Positions 34,189 to 42,031 of a DNA stretch of 64,000 nt are shown here, piece after piece. Under the pieces are notes generated by a model. The model made no database searches, was not told where the DNA came from, and saw only the letters and a list, made by a program, of their open reading frames with translations. The stretch is taken from assembly GCA_963714375.1 (NCBI GenBank), contig CAVQOG010000006.1, forward strand, positions 124,001 through 188,000, written 5' to 3'. Position 1 is the stretch's first letter, and the number at the start of each line of letters is the position of its first letter. The DNA comes from UBA5794 sp963714375. GTDB lineage: Bacteria > Actinomycetota > Acidimicrobiia > Spongiisociales > UBA5794. Position numbers and translations under genes: made by a program.

Positions 34189-34196
34189 GCTCAGCC
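34183..34196. other. Palindrome spanning two convergent stop codons
   Basis: GGCTGAGCTCAGCC is a perfect 14-base inverted repeat containing TGA on both strands: the cupredoxin stop (plus) and the tyrS stop (minus). It may act as a minimal bidirectional end-of-transcript structure, but the stem is short. Confidence 0.4.
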
Positions 34197-35399
34197 CTCG
34201 AATTGAATGAACCTTCGTTTGCCAACCTGGACCACGGCACCGACGAGCGCTGACCTTGGCACCGTCTCGTCGTCCTGACGCCTTCCATCGATCTTCACCG
34301 CACCTTGACGGAGCATCCGTCTGCCTTCGCCGTTCGATGCAACGAGCCCTGCCTCGCTGAGTGCCCCAGGGAGCCAGATCTCGTCTCCAGCCGGGAGCGC
34401 AGCAACAGGGACCTCCTCTGGCGTCCCTCCCTCGCGGAACACTTGATCAAAAGCGGCCTCGGCATCAGCGCCTGATCCTTCCCCGTGATATCGCTCGACG
34501 ATCCTTCGTGCGAGGAGTCGTTTCTGCTCTCCAGGGTGGAGTGACCCATCAGCAAGGCCGTCCTCAACTGCTGCCACCTCGTCTGAGGTCGAACCGGCCG
34601 CCAAGCGGAACCATTGGGGCATCAGTTCGTCCGGGATCGACATGGTCTTTCCGAACATCTCATCCGCGTCTTCCCTGACCGAGATGTAGTTGCCGATCGA
34701 TTGGGACATCTTCTTCGTTCCGTCGGTTCCCACAAGGAGTGGGACAGTCGCAACCGATTGGGGTCGCTGCCCAGCCTGTTCCTGGAGGTCTCGACCCATG
34801 AGCAGATTGAGGAGTTGATCGTTCCCTCCGATCTCCACATCTGCTCTGATGGCCACAGAATCCGTTGCCTGGAGCAGCGGATACATGAATTCGATGAGCG
34901 AAATCGGCTCGTTCGCCTTGTATCGGGCTGAGAAGTCGTCGCGGTCCATGAGTCGGGAAACCGTCACGCCCGCGGTCATTTTGAGCACATCGGCCATATC
35001 CATGGCACCGAGCCATTCGGAATTGCGCCGAATCTCGAGGTTCTCCTCAAGAAGTAGCGACTTGATGGTGGGGAGGCAACCCTCGGCGTACGCGTTCACC
35101 TCAGCATCCGTCAGGCGTTTCCGGGTGGACGACTTCCCGGACGGATCACCGACCTGGGCTGTGAAATCACCGAGGATCAGGACTGCCGTGTGACCCGTCT
35201 CCTGGAAGCGTCGGAGGAGGTCGAAGACGACTGCCCATCCAAGCGTCACATCGGGCGCTGTTGGGTCCACGCCGAGTTTTGCGCGAAGGGGAACCCCGGT
35301 TTCGACCGAGCGTTCGAGTTGGGAAAGCAACGCTCCTTCTGGGAGCGTGACATCAACGGTTCTCGTGATGTAGTCGAATTGGTCAGCTGCGGTTGACAT
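34191..35399 (-). CDS. tyrS: Tyrosyl-tRNA synthetase
   Basis: 402 aa from ATG 35399; the ORF to 35573 runs over the glycosylase gene. Class I catalytic core with LGVDPTAPDVTLGWAV (the HIGH motif position reads TLGW, residues 52-55), GDFTAQVGDPSGKS, the tyrosine-binding region IGGNDQLLNLLMG and KMSQS at 230-234 in place of KMSKS. C-terminal S4 tRNA-binding domain (~345-402). Charges tRNA-Tyr. The altered HIGH tetrapeptide is unusual. Confidence 0.93.
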   Translation of the reverse strand: MSTAADQFDYITRTVDVTLPEGALLSQLERSVETGVPLRAKLGVDPTAPDVTLGWAVVFDLLRRFQETGHTAVLILGDFTAQVGDPSGKSSTRKRLTDAEVNAYAEGCLPTIKSLLLEENLEIRRNSEWLGAMDMADVLKMTAGVTVSRLMDRDDFSARYKANEPISLIEFMYPLLQATDSVAIRADVEIGGNDQLLNLLMGRDLQEQAGQRPQSVATVPLLVGTDGTKKMSQSIGNYISVREDADEMFGKTMSIPDELMPQWFRLAAGSTSDEVAAVEDGLADGSLHPGEQKRLLARRIVERYHGEGSGADAEAAFDQVFREGGTPEEVPVAALPAGDEIWLPGALSEAGLVASNGEGRRMLRQGAVKIDGRRQDDETVPRSALVGAVVQVGKRRFIQFEG

Positions 35400-35424
35400 G
35401 GCAAGGAAGCGTAGACCACCCTCG

Positions 35425-35982
35425 TCATCTCTCGGTGATTGCGCAGAACCTCCACGGAACATCGGCGGCCTTTGAGATTCCGATCCGTGGTGTTTCCTCC
35501 CATCGGGTGACAGACCCGAGCGGCCCTTCCAGCTGCAGGGGCCCGCTCCATGTGTTCGTTCCCGAGAACTCACCCGTCAATCCCAGGGCCTGACCGAGTT
35601 TTCCTGGACCATCGGTAAGGTGCGTATTCCTGCCTCGTCGCTCTTGGACTGCTACAAGCCCATGGGTCACCACTCCCCCACGCATCAGAACGGCATTCGG
35701 TTCACCCTCGGATCCGACCACGATGTTGGCGCACCAGTGGATGCCGTATGACCGGTACACATAGAGTGTTCCGGCAGGCCCCCACATCGGATCGTTGCGG
35801 TTGGTCCTGCGACCAAATGCATGACTCGCAGGGTCGGACCGACCTCCGTATGCCTCAACCTCGGTGAGACGCACCGATACCCGCACTCCATCGAGTCTGG
35901 AGGTGACCGTTGCCCCAAGAAGGGCTAAGGCACACTCCGGCGGTGTACCACTGAGGAGCGATGCGATCTCGCTCCGCCTCAG
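35425..35982 (-). CDS. 3-methyladenine DNA glycosylase (MPG/AAG family)
   Basis: Base-excision repair glycosylase; TEVEAYGGRSDPASHA contains the catalytic Glu region and GPGKLGQALGLTGEFSG the C-terminal active-site loop. The first standard start (GTG 35886, 153 aa) truncates the family's N-terminal region. Reading upstream is open to CTG 35982: MRRSEIASLLSGTPPECALA gives the expected length (185 aa). The CTG overlaps the pheT stop as CTGA and has GAGG six bases upstream. I take the CTG start. Confidence 0.88.
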   Translation of the reverse strand: MRRSEIASLLSGTPPECALALLGATVTSRLDGVRVSVRLTEVEAYGGRSDPASHAFGRRTNRNDPMWGPAGTLYVYRSYGIHWCANIVVGSEGEPNAVLMRGGVVTHGLVAVQERRGRNTHLTDGPGKLGQALGLTGEFSGTNTWSGPLQLEGPLGSVTRWEETPRIGISKAADVPWRFCAITER

Positions 35983-38372
35983 AGTTCGCCTCGCAACACA
36001 CCACCGACCGAATCCGCAACCGCCTCCGCAATCTGCTTGCGAATCGGCGCTACTTCGTCGTCGGTCAGTGTCCTGTCTGCGGCTCTCAGGGTAAAGCGAA
36101 TCGCTATCGACTTCTTGCCTGAACCAATCGAATCACCCTCGAATACGTCGAAGATGTCTGTCTTCTCGATGAGATCTGACACGGCGGTTGCCACCACAAC
36201 CGAGGCTCCTGGGACGGCCCCATCGACAATGAACGCCATGTCGAAGATCGCTGGGGGAAAGACACTCGGGGCTTCGTATTGCCATGGCCCTCGATCAATC
36301 ACGAACTCAGCGAGATCGATCTCACCGGCGACGACCCGTCCATCGAGCCCGAATGATCGCGCGACTGATGGGTGGACCTCACCCACCGTTCCAACGACCA
36401 CGTCTCCGATGAGAACCTCAGCACATCGACCAGGGTGGAAGACCGGTGCTGATGCCTGGCGCACCGATGCATCGGGAAGACTCAGCGCGGTGGAGAGTAC
36501 CTCCCATGTTCCGGTCGCGTCGTAGACAGTGAACTCCGATGATGAGGTATTCCATGTCGCTGTTGTGCGACCGGCGAGAAGGAAACCAAGCCGATCGGGT
36601 TGGTCAGGAAGCTTGGCGCCACCCGAGAGGAATACCTTGCCGATTTCGAAGAGTCGCGACTCGGCAACGCCTCGACCGAGCGCCGATGCGGCAGCCTTGA
36701 GCATGCCTGGCAGCAGCGTCGTGCGCATGACGCCTTCGGTCTCGTTGAGGGGGTTCACCACAGCAATTCCCGAACGTGCGATATGGCCTTCTGGGAGGGC
36801 AAGCTTGTCGAGGTCGGCATCTCCGATGAATGAGAAAGTCATCATCTGGTAGTAGCCGGCTCCCACCATCACCTCACGGATCCTACGAAGACGCTGCTCG
36901 TCATAGGGCAGCCCACCGCCGGGTCCGCTTGGAACCGAGTCTGGGATGTCTGCAAATCCGTGAAGACGCGCAATCTCCTCAACGAGGTCAATCGGTCTCT
37001 GCACATCGGGTCGCCGCGTCGGGACCGTGACGGTGAGCGGATCGGTTCCCGACACCGAGAAGGACATACGGCTCAGGAGATCGGTCGTCGTCTCCGTATC
37101 GAGAGCCACACCCAGGATTCGTTCCGTTTCACTGAGTGGATACATGATCGTCCACGGTTGGACATCAGCCGGGTTGACATCCACTGGGTTGGGGGCAGGC
37201 ACACCCCCTGCGATATCTGTAAGCAATTGGGCGACCCTGTCTGCTGCCTTCGGGCAGAAGGATGGATCGGCGCCGCGTTCGAATCGTTTGGATGCCTCGC
37301 TTCGCAGATCAAGGCGTTTGGATGACACAAGGATGGTCGCCGGATCCCAGTGCGCCGCCTCAATGAAAACGTCCGTGGTGCCGCCGTGTACCTCTGAGGA
37401 TGCTCCACCCATCACTCCGCCAATACTGACAGGCTGTGAGCCGTCGGTCACCACGAGATCCGCCGCAGTGAGGGTGCGCTCCTGATCATCGAGCGTAACG
37501 ATCGATTCTCCTTCGGATGCAAGCCTGACCGAGATGGTTGCACCAAGGCGATCGACATCGAAGGCGTGCGTCGGATAGCCGAATTCGATCATCGCGTAGT
37601 TGGACGCATCCACCACGTTTGAGATCGGTCGGACGCCGGCTTGCGTGAGTCGCCAGCGGATCCAGTGAGGGGACGGTCCAACGGTGATTCCTCGAACTCG
37701 GCGCCCTGCGAAGCGGCCGCACAGTTCCGGAATCTCGATGCTCGCCTCAACGTCGTTGGGTTCGCCGGATACATCGACAGAGATGTTCTGATCTCGTATG
37801 GGAACCTGATAGAGGGCAGCGAGATCGCGGCACAGTCCATACACGGAGAGACAGTCGGGCCTGTTCGGAGTCACATTGACGTCGTAGAAGACGTCTGGAA
37901 GACCCATGAATTCGGCGAAATCCTCTCCGACGGCGTCGGCCGATGCCGGATAGTCGTCGTTGAGGACCATGATTCCGTCAGCTTCGTCACCGAGTCCGAG
38001 TTCGATCTCGGAACAGATCATTCCGTTGGATGTCACACCCCTGATCTCACGACGGGTTATCTCGAAGTCCTCCCCAAGAACCGCACCGGGTACGGCTACC
38101 GGGACAATGGCACCCGTTTCGAAATTCCACGCACCACAAACGATCTCGAGTGTCTCGGAACCGACATCGACCTGTGTGACACGCACCTTGTCGGCATTCG
38201 GGTGCGGCGCCACGTCGAGGACCTTTCCCACGACAACTCCACGGAATGCCGGCTCGATCGCATGCCAATCTTCGATCTCGTGACCGAGGCTTTCGAAGGC
38301 CTCGAGCAGCTCGACCGGGTCATCGGTTGGGACGGATACGAATTCATCAATCCACGAGCGAGTCAGTTTCAT
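35979..38372 (-). CDS. pheT: Phenylalanyl-tRNA synthetase beta subunit
   Basis: 797 aa, standard length. N-terminal tRNA-binding OB domain (~40-150), B3/B4 editing domain (~205-370), B5 domain (~400-470), catalytic-like core and C-terminal ferredoxin-fold anticodon-binding domain (ending VLRGEL). Associates with PheS as an alpha2-beta2 enzyme. The start overlaps the pheS stop (ATGA) and its stop overlaps the glycosylase CTG. Confidence 0.95.
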   Translation of the reverse strand: MKLTRSWIDEFVSVPTDDPVELLEAFESLGHEIEDWHAIEPAFRGVVVGKVLDVAPHPNADKVRVTQVDVGSETLEIVCGAWNFETGAIVPVAVPGAVLGEDFEITRREIRGVTSNGMICSEIELGLGDEADGIMVLNDDYPASADAVGEDFAEFMGLPDVFYDVNVTPNRPDCLSVYGLCRDLAALYQVPIRDQNISVDVSGEPNDVEASIEIPELCGRFAGRRVRGITVGPSPHWIRWRLTQAGVRPISNVVDASNYAMIEFGYPTHAFDVDRLGATISVRLASEGESIVTLDDQERTLTAADLVVTDGSQPVSIGGVMGGASSEVHGGTTDVFIEAAHWDPATILVSSKRLDLRSEASKRFERGADPSFCPKAADRVAQLLTDIAGGVPAPNPVDVNPADVQPWTIMYPLSETERILGVALDTETTTDLLSRMSFSVSGTDPLTVTVPTRRPDVQRPIDLVEEIARLHGFADIPDSVPSGPGGGLPYDEQRLRRIREVMVGAGYYQMMTFSFIGDADLDKLALPEGHIARSGIAVVNPLNETEGVMRTTLLPGMLKAAASALGRGVAESRLFEIGKVFLSGGAKLPDQPDRLGFLLAGRTTATWNTSSSEFTVYDATGTWEVLSTALSLPDASVRQASAPVFHPGRCAEVLIGDVVVGTVGEVHPSVARSFGLDGRVVAGEIDLAEFVIDRGPWQYEAPSVFPPAIFDMAFIVDGAVPGASVVVATAVSDLIEKTDIFDVFEGDSIGSGKKSIAIRFTLRAADRTLTDDEVAPIRKQIAEAVADSVGGVLRGEL

Positions 38373-39394
38373 TGGTACTGCTCCAGGACTCTGCGGTCGG
38401 CGTCGAGCAGTGCGCGCAGATCGGTGATCCCGTGTCGAACCATCGCCATACGCTCCATCCCCATGCCGAACGCAAAACCGGTGTATCGCTCGGCGTCATA
38501 TCCAACGTGTTCGAATACAGCCGGATTCACCATGCCGCATCCAAGGAGCTCTATCCAGCGTCCATTCGTGTATGCATGCATTTCCGCAGACGGCTCAGTG
38601 AAGGGAAAATAGTGCGGTATGAACTTGACCTGTGTATCGGGTCCGAAGAACTGCTTGGCAAACGAGGCCAGTGTTCCCTTGAGATCCCCGAGGGTGATGT
38701 TCTCATCAACGGCAAGACCTTCGAGTTGGGTGAACACCGGTGAGTGGGTCGCATCCACGGCGTCCGCACGGAATACACGACCGGGGACAACGACGTAGGT
38801 CGGTGGATCGTGCTCTTCCATGTATCGCGCCTGCATCGGCGAGGTATGCGTCCGCAAGAGGATCTCGTCCTCTTCATCACCGTAGTCAAGGTAGAGGGTG
38901 TCGCTTTCGGCACGTGAGGGATGCGTCCGCGGAATGTTGAGAGCGGTGAAGTTGTAGAACTCGGTTTCAGCCTCTGGTCCGGTTGCAACGGTGTATCCGA
39001 GGCCAACGAAGATATCGACGATCTCATCAGTCGTCGACTGGATGAGGTGGTGAGTTCCCCGTTTGGGCCTTCTGCCAGGAAGTGTGACGTCGACGGTGTC
39101 GTTGACAAGGCGGGCCGATTCCTCGGCGCTCTCAACGACGGTACGGCGGGCATCGATCATCGTCTGGATCTGCGTCGCGACGTCATTGATTTCTTTCCCC
39201 ATCGCCCCGCGTTCGGCTCCGTCCTTGATCTGACCGAGCGTGCGTCTGGCAGCCGCAATCGGCGACGTGCGACCGACAAGGTCGCTTTCGAGAGCATCAA
39301 GTTCGGCGATCGTCATCGCGCTGTTGATGCGTTGTGGGGTATCGGCAAGGAGTTGCGTGAGAGCTTCCATCGGTTTTGGCAGATTAGTGGACAT
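38369..39394 (-). CDS. pheS: Phenylalanyl-tRNA synthetase alpha subunit
   Basis: 341 aa. N-terminal coiled coil that clamps tRNA (~1-90), then the class II core with motif 2 around SPVFTQLEGLAV and motif 3 GFAFGMGMERMAMVRHGI near the C-terminus. Preceded by an attenuator-like leader with a phenylalanine-containing short ORF and an intrinsic terminator (39460-39565), suggesting regulation by charged tRNA-Phe. Confidence 0.95.
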   Translation of the reverse strand: MSTNLPKPMEALTQLLADTPQRINSAMTIAELDALESDLVGRTSPIAAARRTLGQIKDGAERGAMGKEINDVATQIQTMIDARRTVVESAEESARLVNDTVDVTLPGRRPKRGTHHLIQSTTDEIVDIFVGLGYTVATGPEAETEFYNFTALNIPRTHPSRAESDTLYLDYGDEEDEILLRTHTSPMQARYMEEHDPPTYVVVPGRVFRADAVDATHSPVFTQLEGLAVDENITLGDLKGTLASFAKQFFGPDTQVKFIPHYFPFTEPSAEMHAYTNGRWIELLGCGMVNPAVFEHVGYDAERYTGFAFGMGMERMAMVRHGITDLRALLDADRRVLEQYQ

Positions 39395-39459
39395 GGCCTC
39401 TCCGACCGTTTTCGTTTACTTTTCTGGCTGCTTGTTTGGTGGTGTCGTTCTGAAACGAG

Positions 39460-39484
39460 AAAAGCCCGGGCGGGTCACCCGGGC
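39460..39484 (-). terminator. Intrinsic terminator in the pheST leader (attenuator)
   Basis: On the minus strand GCCCGGG, seven-base loop TGACCCG, CCCGGGC then TTTTCTCG: a GC stem followed by a U-run, 66 bases before the pheS ATG. It lies after a 18-codon ORF with three Phe codons, so it likely acts as an attenuator; it may also end the SpoU transcript. Confidence 0.75.
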
Positions 39485-39508
39485 CGTGATCGTGGTGCAA
39501 AGAACGAA

Positions 39509-39565
39509 TCAGCGTGCCAGGGATGACCCCGAGAAGAACTCGTTCGTAAATCGCTTGTCGTTCAT
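39509..39565 (-). CDS. Candidate pheST leader peptide (18 aa)
   Basis: ATG 39565 to TGA 39509 encodes MNDKRFTNEFFSGSSLAR, with Phe at positions 6, 10 and 11, 25 bases upstream of an intrinsic terminator and pheS. Ribosome stalling at Phe codons would prevent terminator folding, as in other amino-acid attenuators. No Shine-Dalgarno is present; TTTACG-17-TAGCCT upstream could give a near-leaderless transcript. Confidence 0.6.
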   Translation of the reverse strand: MNDKRFTNEFFSGSSLAR

Positions 39566-39618
39566 GAGACGGGCAGGCTATCAGATGAGAACCACGCCGT
39601 AAACCCGATGGCGGCGCG

Positions 39619-40356
39619 TCACGAAAGCGCGAACATGGCGATTGAGGCTGCGACCGCCGCATTGAGGCTTTCGAACCCCCCAACCATCGGGATCGTCAAG
39701 AGGACATCCGCGGCAGCAACATATGCGGCAGGAAGTCCATGGGATTCCGAACCCACGAGCAGTGCAATAGGACCGTCCACGGCTACCGCGGCGTCTCCTC
39801 CAGCGACGACCGTCGCAACGACCGTGTGTGATAGTCCGGAGAACTCGGGTGCGAGATCATCGATCGCAACGATCGGCACCGAAAAATGGGCGCCAGCCCC
39901 GGATCGGAGCGTCTTCGGGCTCCAGATGTCCACGGCATGGGACGTGACCCCGACCGCCCATCCGAACGAAGCCGCACTCCGGATGATCGTCCCTGCGTTT
40001 CCCGGATCCGCGACGTCCACGAGCACGACCATGTTGGCGTCCGCAATCGGAGCCAATGGTGGGCGATCAAACACAGCGACCGGCGAGCGTGGATGCGCGG
40101 CATCGGCGACAGAGGCCAGAACCGCCTCTGTGACCAATGTCAGAGGCATCCCGAGGCGATCGGCGGCTGCGACCGTGGCGGTGTCGGCCTCAGTAGCCAG
40201 GACGACGCTTGGCAACAACCCGGCTTCAACGGCTGCGAAAAAGAGATTGGGGCCTTCGATGAGGATCTGGCCCGTTCGTCGACGCTCACGCCCCCGCTTG
40301 AGCTTCGATACGGCTTTCACCGTTTCGTTCTTCGCTGATGAGATCACTTGGGCCAC
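39619..40356 (-). CDS. SpoU/TrmH-family RNA 2'-O-methyltransferase
   Basis: 245 aa from GTG 40356; the ORF to 40569 runs across the hairpin at 40414 and into rplT. N-terminal substrate-binding domain (KRGRERRRTGQILIEGPNLF), then the SPOUT knot fold with motif DPGNAGTIIRSA and SESHGLP (GSESHGLP). Methylates ribose in rRNA or tRNA; exact target unknown. Common downstream of rplT in Actinobacteria. Confidence 0.88.
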   Translation of the reverse strand: MAQVISSAKNETVKAVSKLKRGRERRRTGQILIEGPNLFFAAVEAGLLPSVVLATEADTATVAAADRLGMPLTLVTEAVLASVADAAHPRSPVAVFDRPPLAPIADANMVVLVDVADPGNAGTIIRSAASFGWAVGVTSHAVDIWSPKTLRSGAGAHFSVPIVAIDDLAPEFSGLSHTVVATVVAGGDAAVAVDGPIALLVGSESHGLPAAYVAAADVLLTIPMVGGFESLNAAVAASIAMFALS

Positions 40357-40413
40357 GCAAAGCAGCGTAGAACGCGGGCAATCCCTGTGGCGCTCACCGG
40401 GGCACAACACGTG

Positions 40414-40457
40414 GTAACCAGGAGGGGCCCCGGTCTCCCGGGGCCCCTCCTGGTTAC
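40414..40457 (-). terminator. Perfect 20-bp hairpin after rplT
   Basis: GTAACCAGGAGGGGCCCCGG / CCGGGGCCCCTCCTGGTTAC with a TCTC loop, 15 bases after the rplT stop. A long uninterrupted GC stem ends the infC-rpmI-rplT mRNA. There is no T-run on the minus side, so termination may be factor-assisted or the element protects the 3' end. Confidence 0.7.
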
Positions 40458-40471
40458 GAGCATCTACTTTT

Positions 40472-40831
40472 CTACTCAGCGGCTGCTGACGATGCGACAT
40501 CGACGAGGGCGGTGAACGCCTCGGGATCACTGACGGCCATTTCGGCGAGCATCTTGCGATCAACCTCAATGTCGGCAGCCCTGAGGCCAGCCATCAATCG
40601 AGAATACGTCGAACCGTTCAGACGTGCCGCTGCGTTGATCCTCTGGATCCAGAGACGTCTGAACTGTCCCTTCCGTGCCCGACGGTGGTCATAGCTGTCC
40701 TGCATTGCATGCATGACCTGCTCACGAGCAGTGCGATACCGTCTCGATCGTGCGCCGGTGTAGCCGGAGGCACGATCCATTACCTTTTTGCGCTTCTTGC
40801 GCGCGTTCACCGAACGCTTTACACGAGCCAT
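40472..40831 (-). CDS. rplT: Ribosomal protein L20
   Basis: 119 aa, standard length, with the conserved MARVKRSVNARKKRKKVM start and RRLWIQRINAAARLNGSTYS. Binds 23S rRNA early in 50S assembly and in some bacteria represses its own operon. Nine bases after rpmI. Confidence 0.97.
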   Translation of the reverse strand: MARVKRSVNARKKRKKVMDRASGYTGARSRRYRTAREQVMHAMQDSYDHRRARKGQFRRLWIQRINAAARLNGSTYSRLMAGLRAADIEVDRKMLAEMAVSDPEAFTALVDVASSAAAE

Positions 40832-40840
40832 GGGTGCCTC

Positions 40841-41035
40841 CTATTTCCCGAGCATGCGGTCCATGCGCTTCTCATCGCCACCGCTGAGGATTCCGGTGCC
40901 AGCGGCACGACGCCATCGAGTCCCTGACTTTTTGTACTTGTTGTGACCATGCCACGCTTTGCGGTGCATGATCTTGCCGCTTCCGGTTCGCTTGAACCGT
41001 TTCGCAGCTCCCTTGTGGGTCTTCATCTTTGGCAT
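40841..41035 (-). CDS. rpmI: Ribosomal protein L35
   Basis: 64 aa, standard length; MPKMKTHKGAAKRFKRTGSG and the basic body are diagnostic of L35. Located 24 bases after infC and before rplT, the usual infC-rpmI-rplT operon. Confidence 0.97.
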   Translation of the reverse strand: MPKMKTHKGAAKRFKRTGSGKIMHRKAWHGHNKYKKSGTRWRRAAGTGILSGGDEKRMDRMLGK

Positions 41036-41059
41036 TGTGCTTCTCCTGGGGGTTTCGAC

Positions 41060-41812
41060 CTATTCGGACTCGGATGCATCGTCCGTGTCATCGTCGCCCA
41101 CACCATCTTCGGTTGTGTCGGCATCCGCGATCTCGTGAACTTTTTCAGCTTCTTCGACTTCTGCGACCTTGTCGACTTCTGCGACCTTGTCGACTTCTGC
41201 GACCTTGTCGACTTCTGCGACCTTGTCGACCGTACCACCCTCGTCTGTGACGTATTCCTCGTCGAGCTCGGTGGCATCTGAATCGACTTCGTCGTCCTTC
41301 GGCATGTCACTTGCCGGTACCAGCACCATGGTCATGTTGCGGCCATCGAGGCGCGGCATCGTTTCAATCTCGGCATACGCCTCAACGTTTTCGTACAGGC
41401 GTTGCAGGATGCCCCTGCCGAGTTCGGGGTGAGCAACTTCACGTCCGCGGAAGCGCATGGTGCACTTGACCTTGTCCCCCTGGCGGAGGAACTTCACGAC
41501 CCGCTTGCGCTTCACCTCAAAGTCGCTTGCACCGATCTTCGGGCGAAACTGGACCTCTTTGATCACGGTCCGGGTCTGGTTCTTCCGAGCTTCACGCGCC
41601 TTGACGGACAGATCGTATTTGTACTTCCCGTAGTCCATCATCCGCACAACCGGCGGTCTGGCATCGGGGGCTACTTCAACGAGATCGAGACCGAGCTGAG
41701 CTGCAAGCCAGCGGGCCTCATCAATGTCCTTCTCTCCGATCTGCCCACCGTCTGGTGCGATCAATCGGACACGCTTGACGCGAATGCGTTCGTTTACCCG
41801 TGGTTCCGCGAT
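41060..41812 (-). CDS. infC: Translation initiation factor IF-3 (AUC start, repeat tail)
   Basis: 250 aa. No ATG/GTG/TTG start gives the full N-terminus; ATC at 41812 does, giving (M)AEPRVNERIRVKRVRLIAPDGG, and it follows AGGAGG by seven bases. Rare AUU/AUC/AUA starts on infC are a known device by which IF-3 limits its own synthesis. N- and C-domains are complete (EVQFRPKIGASDFEVKRKRV). After the core (~residue 190) comes an acidic ~60-residue tail with four KVAEVD repeats not typical of IF-3. Confidence 0.95.
   Translation of the reverse strand: MAEPRVNERIRVKRVRLIAPDGGQIGEKDIDEARWLAAQLGLDLVEVAPDARPPVVRMMDYGKYKYDLSVKAREARKNQTRTVIKEVQFRPKIGASDFEVKRKRVVKFLRQGDKVKCTMRFRGREVAHPELGRGILQRLYENVEAYAEIETMPRLDGRNMTMVLVPASDMPKDDEVDSDATELDEEYVTDEGGTVDKVAEVDKVAEVDKVAEVDKVAEVEEAEKVHEIADADTTEDGVGDDDTDDASESE
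41156..41227 (-). repeat. Four perfect 18-bp repeats in infC tail
   Basis: GACTTCTGCGACCTTGTC occurs four times in exact tandem, encoding a six-residue KVAEVD unit repeated in the IF-3 C-terminal extension. Perfect identity suggests recent expansion by slippage. Confidence 0.9.
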
Positions 41813-42031
41813 GGGAGTACCTCCTGTGTTCCGTGGCCGAGGTTTGCGCCTACAGGAACAACGCCGGCACTCGTGCGCCGTCGGGTAGTTCGGACCTACT
41901 GCACCTGGTGCCTTGCGGCATGAATCGGTGAGAAGGTGGGAAGCAGGCGCCTCCTCTTGCTCTTTCTGCTGACATGAGGGTAGCGAACCTCAAACCGTAG
42001 GGCATCCAGTATGTGGCTGCCGAGCGACGGA
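41813..42031 (-). promoter_or_regulatory. infC leader region
   Basis: 219 bases between ribH and infC with no credible ORF. It contains the strong AGGAGG (41825-41820) and GC-rich short inverted repeats (for example around GCGCACGAGTGC). Likely holds the infC promoter and possible autoregulatory leader; no Rfam-like L20 leader is recognisable by eye. Confidence 0.4.

Noticed and set aside
41156..41227. CRISPR-like repeats
   Set aside because: Units are contiguous 18-bp in-frame coding repeats with no spacers.
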